Assembly: GCA_019925795.1 (NCBI GenBank)
Contig: CM034303.1
Coordinates: 434,001 to 498,000 of the forward strand
DNA length: 64,000 nucleotides
Reading direction: 5' to 3'
Origin: Dendrobium chrysotoxum
Lineage: Eukaryota; Streptophyta; Magnoliopsida; Asparagales; Orchidaceae
The first letter of the stretch is position 1. Each line of letters begins with the position of its first letter. Below, piece after piece: positions 22,625-35,215 of this stretch. Under the pieces are notes generated by a model, which saw nothing but the letters and a program-made list of their open reading frames with translations, made no database searches and was not told the DNA's origin. The position numbers and the translations under genes are program-made.

Positions 22625-22768
22625 CTTTGAAAAAAGATATTGTTGCAGGAGTCAGTGTGCTGACCCTTGGATGAGGAACCTCATCTTTCTTAAAGTGTAC
22701 CCTTGATTTTAAGGCAGGATTGCTATCAATGATGGCAACGCTCAATTCTTTGGTCAATTGCATGCTTG
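22625..22768 (-). CDS. COQ6: COQ6-like exon 4 (NAD(P)H/FAD monooxygenase)
   Basis: This 144-base exon reads QLTKELSVAIIDSNPAL, then a basic stretch, then PHPRVSTLTPATISFFK. VAIIDSNPAL is the second strand of the FAD-binding fold, and PRVSTxTPATISFF is a signature I know from plant and animal COQ6. The acceptor is AG at 22769-22770 and the donor GTACAT at 22624. Exon phase is 2 bases in, 1 base out. The outgoing G fits the Glu that normally follows FFK. No frame break. The upstream polypyrimidine tract is only fair. Confidence 0.85.
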
Positions 22769-23966
22769 CTTCCAGATACAAAGCAAATTAACATAATAAT
22801 TGAAATAAAAATGGAAATCCATAAATCAGCAAACAAATGCAATTATGTAGAAGAGAATATCAACATTGATCTAAAACTATATTCAAACAAAAAAGCAAAT
22901 CAAATAATAAAACCCATAAATGGGTAAAAATAGCAAGCCATCTAATGAACCCAGATATAGATCAAATTTTAGCATGGCAGGTCAAGAAGGTTCACACAAT
23001 AGCCTCTCTTTTAATGTAAAACATGAAAAATGGTAAAAAAAATAGTCATTTTCTTCTGGTCATGTTTTACAATGAGGAAATTGCCATGAGAGCTTCCTTG
23101 AAGGAGACCTGTTTTACTAGAAAGGTTTTAGGGTGATCTGATCAAATTTTCAAAGCAAAAGAGATACAACTTGGAGCTTATTATCCTCGCTTCAATATAG
23201 ATTAATAATTTTTCACCTTTCAAGTTCCATCAGGGCAAATGTTCATGTGATCGTGTTTTCATGTTCTAAAGTTTACATCGACAACTAGTATTTTATCATC
23301 ATAAATAGCCTTACCGTTATCCCAACTCTTTAGAGTCCCCTTTATGAATCCTCATTCTCTCCATTCATTTGTTAGGTGCTAACCTCTTATGTACAATTCC
23401 TTTTGAAGAAATTCTATCCACATCACCGTCGGGAAATCTACATATTGATATTAATACAGGTTAATATTATGCAATGCAAAGAAAAACTAATTGCCATATC
23501 CTCACTGGATCCGCATCCTAACCTATTCAAAATTTGTTATTTCTTCCTATTGTATCTTATGCTGCAACCCTTATTTCATGCATACTTCATAGAAGAAAAT
23601 CAATAAATAATCAATCCATTAAAACATATTTGTTATCAAGCTTGTATCCTAATGATAACGACTTAAAAGCCCACATTAATAGCTAAGCTAACAGAAAAGA
23701 CATCGGTCATTAAACACAGCAGAGATGAACTAATTGTCATATGCCCGCTTAAGCTTCATTAGTATCCTAACTTTTCAAGATGTGGTGCAGCCTCTGATCT
23801 GCATCACACAATGCACCCAGTTTATCATGCATGCTTCATAGCAAATAACTTATAAAGAATTCAACAATTTACAAAGCAAGTGTAATGACTTCAAGGTCCA
23901 TAATATTAGCTATGTGAACAACAAATGGTTTGGTTATCAGCAATGTATGTTAACAGTAATACCTAC
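22769..23966 (-). other. COQ6-like intron 3
   Basis: A 1.2-kb AT-rich intron with donor GTAGGT at 23966. No mobile element or gene is recognised in it; the short plus-strand frame at 23376-23606 looks fortuitous. Confidence 0.65.
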
Positions 23967-24066
23967 ACAATCGACATGCAAGAGCTAAGCCAACCATGCC
24001 TCCACCAACTATAGCAATGTCATATTCTTCATCCTTGGTTATCGTTGAAGACATAACTTCATGCAT
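23967..24066 (-). CDS. COQ6: COQ6-like exon 3 (FAD-binding Rossmann motif)
   Basis: This 100-base exon reads MHEVMSSTITKDEEYDIAI, then VGGGMVGLALACRL. VGGGMVGLALA is the GxGxxG dinucleotide-binding loop of the UbiH/COQ6 family, which binds the ADP part of FAD. The acceptor is GCGTAG with a good pyrimidine tract (TTCCTTTTATTTCACTGCG). The exon starts in phase 0 and ends in phase 1. The donor GTAGGT joins it to exon 4, giving one residue between the RL and the SMQLTKEL stretch, as in known COQ6 proteins. No frame break. Confidence 0.87.
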
Positions 24067-24225
24067 CTACGCAGTGAAATAAAAGGAAAAAAGCTTGAAT
24101 CAATTAATGGAAAATACTAATATACAAAATGGAAACAAATAATCTCACAAGAGCCCAAGTTATGACAATCGAAAAGCTTTTATTTAAAGTATTAAATAAA
24201 GCACTATTCATGGTATCAAAAAAAT

Positions 24226-24637
24226 TGTTTTATTTAGAGAAAGAGGGCTAATTGAATTCAAATTTGGGAGGGAATAAGGAAAATTTTATTTAGGGAAAGA
24301 TGGCTGATTTGAATTCAAATTTGGAAGAGAATTAGAAAGGGTTTATTTAAGGAAAGATGGTTTATTTGAATTCAAATTTATGAGAGAAGTAGAAAGGTTT
24401 ATATTAGGGTTAATTGGGTTGTTTTATATTCATTATGTAATTGTGTTTGTTGTAATTTTCTTTGGAGTTGTTCCTAGCAGCGCCTAGGGTTTGTGGAGAG
24501 TCAATCTACCTCTCGAATAGTTGATCAACATGCATCTTGGTTTGTTATGCCGATATAAATATCTTTCTTGCTTATTTATGCTGTATATTTTCTTCATTAT
24601 TGATGTTTTTGCTGTGTGAAAATCATATTCCTATCAA
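24226..24637 (+). repeat. 5' LTR of element F
   Basis: About 410 bases. It has three tandem units around GGTTTATTTAGGGAAAGA and GAATTCAAATTT, then a section that is repeated at 30611-30820 and ends TTCCTATCA. A TATATAA-like box could be CGATATAAATA near 24554. Confidence 0.78.
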
Positions 24638-24639
24638 AT

Positions 24640-24651
24640 TAATATCATAGC
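24640..24651 (+). other. Degraded primer-binding site of element F
   Basis: TAATATCATAGC differs from TGGTATCAGAGC at three positions and lies 3 bases after the LTR. Confidence 0.55.
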
Positions 24652-24667
24652 ACCTTTTTTGGGACCT

Positions 24668-25412
24668 ATGGCAGCTAAGAAGGTTGATGCGTTGGAGGAG
24701 AGGCTTCATGGGGAAATTAGAAATCTGAAATCAGAATTCAGAGAATGAATTTCAGCAATTGATGGCAGACTTTCGAATCTGAAAGAGATGATGAAAATAA
24801 TGTTAGAGTTTCAAGCCAAAACGGCATCATCGGAGGCAAGGGTACCGCTGACCGGACAAGGAAATGGGGGGAACCCTAATATGGGGGCGATGAAGGAGGA
24901 TTGGGAGGTGGAAATTTTGGGGAAAGAAAAGAAGATGCCGCATTTGGAGCCACTTCCAAGGAGGGGAAAGGGTGAAGGAGTGGGATTTTTTATAAAGCTG
25001 TAGAGTTTGGAAGAAAAAGATGGGGAGAAGATAGAAGCACCAAATATGGTTCAGCCATTCCTACAAAAGTATTGAAAGGTGTTCCAGTCAGTTCAGGGGT
25101 TGCTTCCTCCACTGGAACACGAGCATGCTATCATTTTGAATGAAGGAGTCTCACCTATCATGTTCGTCCGTATCGTTATCCCCAAATCCAGAATGATGAG
25201 ATTGAGAGATTGATTAACGATATGCTGGAGGCAGGGATCATTTGACCTAGTGTCAGTCTATTTTTCAGTCCAGTGCTATTAGTCAAGTGCTTCAACAGCA
25301 ATTTCTTTTGTTCCACGTTGAGGCCAAGGTGGCTCTTTAGGAGGAAAGTATTGATGGACCGGTTGAGCTTGTGGACCACACTAGGGTGGGCGGCGGGAAA
25401 GAAGATCAAAGG
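24668..25412 (+). pseudogene. gag and pol fragments of element F
   Basis: The gag start reads MAAKKVDALEERLHGEI with a coiled-coil pattern. A TGA at about 24746 breaks it, and it continues with DGRLSNLKEMMKIMLEFQ, a common plant gypsy Gag beginning. By 25110-25290, in shifting frames, the RT fingers region is recognisable: EHAIILNEGV, the PYRYPQIQNDEIERLI stretch, and SPVLLVK. The sequence then jumps to what looks like the pol C-terminus (TLRPRWLF, VGGGKED) and a purine tract before the 3' LTR. So the RT palm, RNase H and integrase are deleted. Confidence 0.75.
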
Positions 25413-25454
25413 GGATTAATTCCACTTTAATTACTTACCATAGAAAACTAAAAT

Positions 25455-25651
25455 TGTGAGGAAATTAGGAAAGGTTTATTCAGGAAAATAGGGGCTGATT
25501 TGAATTTCGATTTATGAGGGAATTAGGAAATGTTTATTTAGGAAAAGAAGGCTGATTTGAATTCAGATTTGACAGGGAATTAGGAGATATTTATTTAGGG
25601 AAAGAGAGCTAATTTGAATTCAGGGAGGAAAGTTGGAAGGTTTATATTAGG
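25455..25651 (+). repeat. 3' LTR of element F, left part
   Basis: Holds the tandem GGAAAGGTTTATT and GAATTCAGATTT units matching the 5' LTR. It stops at TATATTAGG, where insert G begins; the LTR resumes at 30611. Confidence 0.78.
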
Positions 25652-28600
25652 GTGTTGACCTCTACATATGTGGCATGATCAATGCAAGCAAAGGAGACGA
25701 TGATCAATTATTGTTGGTAGACAAGACATCGTTCAAAATGAAGATCGGAGTGCCTCGATCATAATGAAATGATTAAAACTTTGTACGATTACAAAATGGA
25801 TCACATCGATGCATTCAGGACCTCAAATTTACGAAATAGAAATTGTTTGTATGCGACTCGATCGAGCAACACTATGTTAGTGAGCACGACGCTAGCAAAA
25901 ATTATCCAAATGATCTCCAATCACCAAACAGACTACGTTGAGGTGATCAGAACATCGAATTTATCTACAGGAGGATCCCTCGCAATCAAATTGAATGTAG
26001 GCTGTCGAAATCAATAGATTACAGACAAAAAAATTATGCGGCATTGCCCAAATAGTGTCCATTCGTAAAATGGACTTCAACATATGTCCAGAACATCAAA
26101 AATACTAGAAAATGACTATAATATTGCATGGGTCCTTGCTTGAGCAAAAATGCAAAATTGGCATGAGTTACGAGGTGATAATAACATCTAAATTGAAACG
26201 CAGGATAAATAAATAAAAAAATTTGCCAGTGGTGAATATGCATTAAAAGAGTCGATATCTTATATTTATAAAATAAGTCATGTATTAAATAAATTTTATA
26301 AATACTAATTACTATATTTAATTAATAGTTAACTATTAAAATATTAGTTACTATATAAATATTAGTAAATCATTATCTTTATGTGTCCAAATAAATAACA
26401 GTTAGTTTCATTGTTTTTTTTATTTTTATTTTTTACTAAATTGTCCTCATAATATGATTACTTGATACTTTATTTCAAAGCATATAACCATTACCTTTAT
26501 ACTTAATTATGTAAAATAAGTCCATTTACATTTTCTTAGGCCTGACAATTTAATCATCCCAAGCAAAAGCAATGAAATGTGAAATTCATTCTGCTTGCCA
26601 CGTTATCCTGCATGTAGCCATATCCACTTGATTTAACACATCATGCTGCTTGCCACCTCTATATTTACTTGTCCTGCATGTAGCCACATCCACCATTCCA
26701 CCGCTGAATATGAGATAACGGATAAAGCAAAAAAAAAATGCAAAACTATCAATTCAGCCATCCCATACTCATTTTGTCCAATTCACGTTCTTCTCCCACT
26801 CACGGCTTCCCTCTACCATCTCTCTCATTACCCAAACCTACCAGTCGAACACCCTCTCCCATAGCCGCAACTCCCCTCTCATCCTTTATTCCCTTCGACC
26901 GCACACAACCCAGTCCAAGCCGCCGGCCAGCCCAGCAAGTGTCCTCGCTCTTGTCGTCGGTGACCTGTTGCCCTCTAGCCTTCTTTAGTCGCTGAACTTC
27001 CTCAGGCCGTATCCACTACTCTCTAGCCTACTACTGCCTTCTCCACTCTTTCAACTATAGCAAGCCGCTCCACTCTAATCAGCCACTACCTCCAACCTTC
27101 TCCAACTCATAAATCTAACCCAAAAAACTCACTAAATCCACACAGCAATCACTTACACCTCTCCAACTCCTTCAGCAAACCATTCCTCAAAACTTATTAC
27201 CCTGCTTTCCTCTTCTTCTCCACTACAGCCAATCCAAACCTCCAAGCCTTCTTCCCTCTTCTAGCCATTCTAACAACTCCTAGTTTCCATTAATCAACCT
27301 TCCACACCCAAACAGTAAACAAAAGCCCGCTCAACTGGTCACTCTTTCTCTCTCTAATCTTTATTTTCTCTCTATATTTATATATATAAATATATATCTA
27401 AACAAAAAATCAAAAAATAAATATAAAAAAAATCAGAAAATAAAATTTTTCAGCCTCGCCGCAAATTTTTGCTGTCGTCGTCGCCTTGCTTGCTCGTCAA
27501 GGTATAACATTCGCCAAACTCTAAAAACTCAATTCTCATTTTCGGCGCTTGCGACGCAATGAGCAGACCCCATGCGCGCTTTTCTTAGCACGGTGGAAGA
27601 CAGCTCGATGCGGCACCTGCGGTGAGGCAGGTAAGCCGTATGCGTGCTTTTCCTAGCATGACGGGGTAAAAACTAAATACCCGTGCATGAGCCTCAATGC
27701 CAACGGGGAAAACTATGCATTTTCAAACAGGTACCCCTGAAGATCCATACAAGCTTTTCTTGGCATGGTGGGATTGAAGACCACAGCCGCTGTGTCACCC
27801 GACACCAACCATGCATGCCTTTTATGGCATAGTGGGCAGGCCTAGAATCCCCGTAGATGCCCCCTACGCAGGGGAGACGCCGGGATGCTGTCAAAATTTT
27901 GATTGAAAGAAAAATCTGAACAAAATATTTTTGGAGAATTCTTGAGCATGTTTGGAATAATTTTGGAGAATTATTAAACATAAATTTAAAAACAAAAAGA
28001 AATAAATAAAAAATATATGTTCTCCATCAAGAACAAAATCTCATAAAAAAATTTTAATAAAAAAAATATATCTTTATCACCAATCATTTTTAGCTTCAGA
28101 ATTCTCTTCATAGAATATATTCTATAAACATGACTTGTAGAACTTTCTATAGAGGATTTTATGTCTGATATGTGAAGTCCTTGGAATATTTTTCCAATTA
28201 AACCAACCCTATAGCCATGACTTTACCATATTAAATAAGATTTGCTGTTAAGTTTGCATGTTTCTTACATATCAACTACAATGAATCATGCCCAAAGAAT
28301 CAAATCCCCACAGCTTCTTGCCTATCAAGTTACCATGATTATGATTATAATGAGCAAGACAATTCTAAATATTATCAATAGCAAGCAAGCATGCGGCAAC
28401 AAACACCAAGCCATTGGAAGAAGAAAATAAAAAGAGAAATAAAGATGAGTTTGATTTCTTTGTATTTGATGTGTTGGTTAGTTGACTTTGGCTTATGATG
28501 TAGCCACCAGTGAGTTTTCAACATTGGACTTGATATCATCTATAAAAAAAATCATAAGGACAAATCAGCAAGCTAAAAAAAAAGTTGCTTATGATATGAA

Positions 28601-30610
28601 ATGTAGGGCTTTGCATGTCATTACGAGAAGATTCAACATAGAAGTTTGGTTTTTGGCTAGAGTTTAGTGATAAAGGGAATTTAATTTGCTATTGAGCAGA
28701 TCTTTAGTTGTTGTGTTTCTAATTTAACGCAAGATCCTTTTATCTATATGCAAGCTTTGGGAAGAAAATTGAGAAGGAATGACAATGACAGTAGATTCTC
28801 TAAATGACATTTATGTCTAGGAGAAGTCGAAGCTCCTTAGACATTTATGTCATGGGAATGTTATTGCCTCGAAGAATATCATGATGCCAGCACAGAACAA
28901 CTCAAAATCATTATTAATATGCCTAGCACCATAAGTGATAATGATATTGGGTTCATAGACAATCTAAAAGCTTTTTTTTTCACGAAGTCTCTTACATATA
29001 CTCCGGGAATTCCTCTTAACACCACCAGATCCGCAACACGTTTACAAGCGGACCAAAGGCGTTTGTAGGCCCCTAAATAAAATTTTGTGCACATTTCAGC
29101 GACAATCATCGCACAAATAATCATATTTGAGTATTTTAAAGTGCCCCCCTCCTGCATTAAAATAAAATTCCCTAAATTTAAATATGATGCACCAAGCAGG
29201 GTGTCGACGCCTCTAAGATGCGTGCAGCCTTGGGAAGAAAGCGACTGCCCCGAAAGAGTGCTACCGCCTTGAGAAGCAAGTCACCACCTCGAGAAGTGTG
29301 CACATTAATGTAATGAGAATTTTAAACTCCCCATGGACCCAACGAGTGTAATGTATATACACACATGACATCTGAGGAAGTTGGACGGGTCAAAAATGAA
29401 CTTAAGTTCAAGTCTAATCCTCCTGTTCGAATGGACTGGAGTTGACACGACTTGAACTACCAACAAATATACGGTTGTAGCATCGATCGGAGTATTTAAT
29501 TTTATAAGTTCATATTATGCCTTCAAGGTCTATTAAAAGAAAAGTTCACTACTAAAAGCATAAAATTGATATTAAACTCAATCTTCTGTTAGCATGCGAA
29601 TAATTGACACAGTTTAAATAACAAATATATAAGCTATTTACATCCCAGATGATGGTCGTATTGACAGCTTATCTCAACCGGAGGGGACCTCAAACATTTA
29701 AAATGCCCCCAAATTTCAAAAGTAAATCATGTTTGAAATGAAATTTTGATAAAAAAATAAAAACTCAAATTTTACAATATTCAAATATTCAATTAAAATT
29801 TATTATTTAAAATTTAAAAAAATCCATACATCATCCACAAACGATTGTTAAGGATGATAAATTTAAGAATAACTTCAATTCACAAAGAGCAAAATGTCTA
29901 ATTGAATGTATCACTGCGATTCATTCTCAAATGATTTCTCACCAACGAGGACGTGGCATGTGCCCTCTGACAGGGTGATTTTGCTGTAGAATAGCCCACT
30001 ATATCATGATTACGGTCAAAGCCCGTATGTTCCCCAATGGTTAAAAGCCCCTTGAGTAATGAATCATATGGTGCACTCGATAAGACATAAAGCTTTCTGT
30101 TAGCTAAGGTTGACTAAAATTTATCTCCTTAAATAAATATCCACCCCAAGTCTACAAGGTACCCTTGGACGAAGCAACCCATGGCTGCTAAAAAGGATCA
30201 TTCGGTCAGGTTGGGTCGACTACCTCCTCTGACTAAGTAGACTACGGACCATGACGGCTCAGGACGATGAAACCATGGGATCTTGATCGGATTCGTCATC
30301 ATTCCCCTACCATCCACTTTAAGTATAAAATAATAAATTTATAATTCTAAAAATTTCATATGCTACTATTATATGCTAGGTATTTCATACATATTTAATG
30401 GCTAGCATTAATTGAAAGTGCTCTCTCGTCATCTGGAGGGGTAATTAACCATAGGTGTTTGCGGCACCTATGGGAAACCTAGAAATGAGAAAGAAATCTC
30501 CAGGTAGTGCTTTATCCCAAAGTCAATCTGTCTTCTAAAAAATTGATCCGGAACATCGTTAAAACTATCCCGAAAGAGGGGAGGCTGGGGCGCAAATTTT
30601 CGGAGCCCAC
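25652..30610. mobile_element. Insert G: 4.96-kb non-coding insertion in LTR of element F
   Basis: TTAGG flanks the insert at 25647-25651 and 30611-30615, a 5-bp target-site duplication. The uninterrupted site is present in the 5' LTR of F at about 24407. The insert begins GTGTTGACC and ends GAGCCCAC. No reading frame resembles a transposase or polyprotein. Inside are C-rich leader-like DNA (26750-27350), GC-rich repeats (27540-27890), a CGCCTCGAGAAG-type repeat (29200-29300) and LTR-like sequence near 30100-30330. A non-autonomous LTR element (LARD type) with odd ends, or a decayed DNA element, are both possible. Confidence 0.7.
27560..27860. repeat. Degenerate repeat in insert G
   Basis: Four loose copies of CATGCGTGCTTTTCTTAGCA followed by a GG-TGGG-type tail, at about 27571, 27640, 27748 and 27808. 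The block is GC-richer than its surroundings. Confidence 0.6.
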
Positions 30611-30820
30611 TTAGGGTTAATTGAGTTGTTGTATTTTCATTATGTGATTGTGTTTATTGTAGTTTTCTTTGGAGTTGTTCCTAATTGTGCCTAGGTTTGC
30701 AGTAGATCAACTTGTATCTTTTAATTTGTTGTGCCGATATAAAAATCTTTCTTGCTAATTTCTACTGCGTTTTCTCTTCATTATTGTTGTTTTTGTTGTG
30801 TGGAAATTAGATTCCTATCA
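30611..30820 (+). repeat. 3' LTR of element F, right part
   Basis: Matches 24402-24636 of the 5' LTR from TTAGGGTTAATTG to TTCCTATCA. Confidence 0.8.
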
Positions 30821-31644
30821 AAAACATAGAAAAACATAGTGACACTAGCACTTCCAAAAACATTTAATTGTAGAGAATGGAAATGGTAGCCTAAAGAAGT
30901 ACACCGAAGAAGCATCAGTTATATATTATTAAGCATATAGTTATGGTAGGAATAAAAAATAATTTTTGAATCATGATAATAGCAACCATATTATTTGACA
31001 AGCCTCCTTCAAAGTTTAGCCCTTATAATTTTAAAATAAGTTTAGAAAATTGCTTATTAGGCATTAGTAGAAGAGAAAATGGGATGGGGATGTTCAGAGG
31101 GATGCAGGTTAGTTGGGGATGTGAGGGTTGGTATGCACATGGAAAAATGGGGGTTGGGAAATAACATGCTTTCTTTCTGCCACAGTGCAACAAGCCTATT
31201 ACACTCATTTATAGCTTCAATTGCCCAGTAGTTTAATAAATCACACATGCAGGATCAAATAAATCCTCAGTGCTTCCACCTTCATGGAAAATAAACATGC
31301 ACCACTTGATATTTATACGAATGTTATATCAACATACATCAAATGCCTTAATGCTGTGCAATATACATTGCAAGTGCTTTGCATCATACTATTGAGCATA
31401 CTTATTAATTCAATATAATAAACTAACTTTGGATCAACTTTAAAATTTCTCGCTCAAAAATTCTTGACAAAAAAACTAGGATATATTTACATTATTATGA
31501 ACCACTTTTATACACTATAAGCCATAGAAATTACAATATCAAGTTACAGCCGCTTTATTCAAGATCAAATAGAGATTTAAAATGTCTTTCAGAAGATTAA
31601 AAAATTACTTCTAAATTAAACTAGATCCATTTGCAATTAGGGGA
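30821..31644 (-). other. COQ6-like intron 2 sequence between elements F and C
   Basis: About 820 AT-rich bases without recognisable gene or repeat. The G-rich short frames at 30973-31164 look fortuitous. Confidence 0.5.
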
Positions 31645-31649
31645 TCTTT
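31645..31649 (+). repeat. Target-site duplication TCTTT, left copy
   Basis: TCTTT directly before the 5' LTR of element C, repeated at 39539-39543 directly after the 3' LTR. Confidence 0.93.
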
Positions 31650-32845
31650 TGATGGGGACATCAGAGCTTGGAAAGATTTATCACCGTAGAGGCCGGAGAT
31701 CTACGGCCTTGATTGAGTCTTTATATTTTTAGTTTTCATGTGTTGTAGGAGATGTATATGGTGTTATTAATTTTATTTCAGTTTTACTCTCACTTGAGGG
31801 AGACTTTTGTATTGTTTGGCCAAGGGCCTTCTTGTCTTTTGTCATTTCATATTTTTTGTGCCTATATATATGACCAATTGTTCTCTTGTATGGATGATGA
31901 ATGTTTTGATATAAATTTCTGGTTATATGCTTTCTCTTCTCTTAGTGAGTTGAGTTTGTGTGTGAAGTCCTTTGGAGATCCGCATCCACTTTAACTTTTT
32001 TCCTTTCCCAAGCCAACTAATTCCCTTCCCAAGCAAGCCACATCAGCCCTCTCTCTTTCCCAAGCAACCAACCCCACATCTTTACCTCCCAACCTGACTT
32101 TTCCTTTCCCAAGCCAACTAATTCCCTTCCTAAGCAAGCCACATCAGCCCTTTCTCTTCCCCAAGTAGCCAGTCCCCGCCTCTTCACTTTCCAAGCTGAA
32201 TTCTCCCTTTCCAAGCCATTAAAATCAGCCAAATCATCTCTCCCCTCCTCCCCATGCAGCCGGCCTAGTTCACCCTTCCAAACCCAAAAACCGTGAGCTC
32301 TCCACTTACAAATCCTCATATGGCTGAAACTTTATTTTCCCTCCTCACTATTCTACCACTCCAAGGAAACTTAGCTTCTACTAATGCAACAAGGATATTG
32401 ATTCAATAAAGAGCAAGGGCAAGCCAAGGAGGAACTAGCCATCACTTCATCAAGGACTCCATTCCTCCCATTCATGAGCTAAGTATCAAATCCTCTCCTT
32501 GTCTTCATCTAATTAAATATTGGTCTTCTCATTTCATCTATAGTAGCATCATTTCATATGTGATGATTAATCTGCCAAGTTCCACTAAACTTTAAGCGAA
32601 TAGAAACTCTAGTGACTAGTTCCTTAATTAAATGTTGGACTTTTGCCAACCCATGTAAGCTAGTCTAAACTGATTCACATTTTTTATTGTTTAGCCTTTG
32701 CTTGTTAGTTTCTTACTATCACATAATCTAATAGTTCAAATTTTCTTATTGTTCTTAATGTTTTATGAAGTTTATACTGTTGTCTTTGATATTCTCTTAG
32801 CTTAAATCTCTTTTTGCATGACTTATTTCGCTTAGTCATGCATCA
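31650..32845 (+). repeat. 5' LTR of chromovirus C
   Basis: 1196 bases, TGATGGGGACATC to CATGCATCA. TATATATA near 31863. It has a C-rich leader with two imperfect copies, about 102 bases apart, of a CCCAAGCAAGCCACATCAGCC unit. It lacks the 264-base segment present in the 3' LTR. Confidence 0.95.
31863..31871 (+). promoter_or_regulatory. TATA box of LTR C (5' copy)
   Basis: TATATATAT is kept near 38274 in the 3' copy and precedes the C-rich leader. Confidence 0.55.
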
Positions 32846-32847
32846 TT

Positions 32848-32859
32848 TGGTATCAAAGC
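32848..32859 (+). other. Primer-binding site of element C (tRNA-iMet)
   Basis: TGGTATCAAAGC has one change from TGGTATCAGAGC and lies 2 bases after the LTR. Confidence 0.88.
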
Positions 32860-33237
32860 ATGGTTGCCTAGTTGCATGTCTAGAATTCAACCCAAAGTTT
32901 TACATAGCAGCCCTTAGGCGAGATTAATTGCATAACATTTCATTTATATCACTTGTTTTCCCATTTTACACAACAATTTCTGCATGCTATGTCACTTAGC
33001 TACAAGAAGTAGGCTCAAAACCTCAAGCTTAGTTTAGGAATTGTATGTTTTAAGTGTTGCCCCTTAAACTACAGTAATCCTACCTCTCCAAAACTGATTT
33101 TAGGAGAATGTTTCCCATTGTTTGCTTGTTGTCCACTAAAACCTGCATCATATAGCAAGTCTTGGGTCTGTTTTCTCATTAATCTAGGTGTTGTCCTTTA
33201 CATCCTAGCAGCACTAAGTGTCACCTAGTGTATCCCC

Positions 33238-34523
33238 ATGGACCCGGAACAAATTCAGCGGACCTTAAACGTTTTCGTTGGTCAAATTGGCACCCTAACT
33301 CCGGTTGTTAGGGTAAACCAAGCCGATGCGACCGAATTCCATCGCCTCACAATGGAAAGGCTTGACAATCTGGATAGGGCAAGGAGTATGCCTACACTCT
33401 ACACCCCGTCTAAAATTCCTTCAATTGCTGGTGATGACTTGAACCCCAATGATGGATACCCCCAAGTCCCCCCTCCACAACAACCTAGGATGACCAAAAC
33501 TCCTCATCTAGTCATAACCCTGTTTTCAGCCAGGGAGTACCCCGGCACATAGTGGACACCCCCCTGGACACCACCCTGCTCCTATTGGTCGGAACATCCC
33601 GTGGTCATGATCCCACGCATGATCCTGATGCTCACTTGCTAAAAAAACATTAGGATTGATGCTCCCACATTTGATGGCAACCTGGATCCCCAAATCTTTC
33701 TGGATTTGATCAAGGGTATTGATAGTTTTTTAAAGTGGTATAATATTTCTGAGGAGCGAAAAGTTAGATTTGTTAAAAAGAAGCTTATTAGGAGAGCTAG
33801 TCAGTATTGGACTAATGTAGAAAATCTTAAGGAATCTCAAGGTGAATATCATGTCATTGATTGGAGAACTATAAAGCGAGAACTGAGGCAGAAATACCTC
33901 CCACCATCATATTTCCCGAGATTGTTGGATAGGTGGAACAGGTTAACCCAAGGTAGTAAATCTGTAAAAGACTATATCGCAGCATTTGATGATTTTATGA
34001 TACACTGCAGTGGAGAGACCACCACTACTGCACAGATCCTATCCATGTTTCATACAGGGTTGAATGAAGATCTCCGCAACAAATTATTTGCTAGGAATAT
34101 CACCACCTTAGAGAGTGCCTACAGCATAGTCTTGAATCTAGAAGAATCTAGACCACACCACACTGTTCGTCACAACGAGTCTAGACCCCCATTTAGGCCT
34201 CCTAGTGGATCGGCCCCACATGTTTCTTCTCCTAGGTCGACTCCTAGCCATCCCAGCAAGCCTCTTTTAACACAACCCAGACTCGGCCTGATCTGAAGGG
34301 CAAGTCTCCCATGGTGGAGTCACCTAAATCCCACCCCAGGACTAAGTGCTTCAGGTGCCATGGGTATGGCCACATTGCCGCCCAGTGCTATAGCCCTTAT
34401 AAGGCTTCCATTATTGAAGAAGTATCTGAGGAAGACCTTGAGCCTGAGGCTGGCCTCAGTCACCAGGTAGATGTTGATGGTGAATTCTTTGAGGATGAGG
34501 ATGATACTGATGTCATCCATTAA
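33238..34523 (+). pseudogene. gag of chromovirus C, broken
   Basis: Starts MDPEQIQRTLNVFVGQIG at 33238, like element B. The first part ends at TAG at 33550. After a shift near 33640-33700 the core continues as FLKWYNISEERKVRF, WRTIKRELRQKYLPPSYF and LLDRWNRLTQGSKSVKDYI, open to 34296. A further shift at about 34290 leads into a Pro/Ser/Arg-rich tail. An intact CCHC zinc knuckle (CFRCHGYGHIAAQC) is at 34347-34388, followed by an acidic EEDLEPEAG stretch. The TAA at 34521 ends this frame. The middle is the best-kept Gag core in the window. Confidence 0.9.
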
Positions 34524-34539
34524 ATCCAGAATTGGGACC

Positions 34540-35130
34540 CCTCTCCTCTATGTGTGGTGAGATGTGCACTATCACACCCACGATCCGTTGATGATTGGCG
34601 TAGGACTTTCATTTTTCACACCTACACCAAACTGAAAGATAAAAATTGCAATCGATAACGGCAGTTGCATCAATGCTTCTCCTCCAGCTTGGTGACATGC
34701 CTTTCATTGTCTGTTGTTCCCCACCCCAGTCCATATAAGGTAGCTTGGGTCAGCTCCATTGCTTTGGAGGTGAAGGAATAAAGCCTCATACCCATCTCCT
34801 TTTCTAATTATAAGGAAAATATTTGGTGTGATATCCTTGTCACGGATGTGGATCAGGTTATCTTGGGCCGCCCCTAGCTTTTTGATAACGATGTCCACAT
34901 TTATGGTCGTCCAAACATCTGTGTGTTTGAACATGGTGGCAAGAAGATCAAGCTCTTGCCTATTCAGCCAAAGTCTAAGGATGAACCTAAATTCAGCACT
35001 GTGAAACCTAGTAAAGGGCTCAACCTTGTTTCTGCCAAGATTATTGATTCCTGTGTGACCCAAGGCGCACCCCTTTATGCCTTAATGGGTCGTGACGTTA
35101 CTGAGGAGCTTGAGAGGCCCATTCCTTAGG
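34540..35130 (+). pseudogene. Protease region of chromovirus C, broken
   Basis: CALSHPRSVDDWRRTF at about 34565 matches the pre-protease linker of element B. The catalytic loop near 34650 reads AIDNGSCINA, so the triad is D-N-G as in B; a few bases seem lost just before it. The domain goes on through PYKVAWVSSIALEVKE, a TAA at about 34780, and VTDVDQVILGRP, then TAG. From 34923 a linker frame reads FEHGGKKIKLLPIQPKSKDE, up to TAG at 35127. This linker is the part missing from element B. Confidence 0.8.
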
Positions 35131-35215
35131 AGGTCCAGCCCATCCTTCAGGACTTTTCAGATTTTTTTTCCTGAGAACCTTCCTAACCAGTTACCACCTT
35201 TGAGGGATATACAAC

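Larger units (their letters stand above)
24226..30820 (+). mobile_element. Element F: truncated Ty3/gypsy element, split by insert G
   Basis: 5' LTR 24226-24637, short internal region with gag start and fragments of RT and pol end, then a 3' LTR divided in two (25455-25651 and 30611-30820) by insert G. The LTRs share tandem GAATTCAAATTT-type units and the downstream GGAGTTGTTCCTA and TGCCGATATAAA stretches. Flanks AAAAT and AAAAC may be a degraded 5-bp duplication. Most of pol is deleted. It lies in intron 2 of the COQ6-like gene, in the opposite orientation. Confidence 0.8.

Noticed and set aside
28847..29157. Frames on both strands in insert G
   Set aside because: No resemblance to any known protein, overlap each other on opposite strands, and differ in no way from chance frames in this composition.
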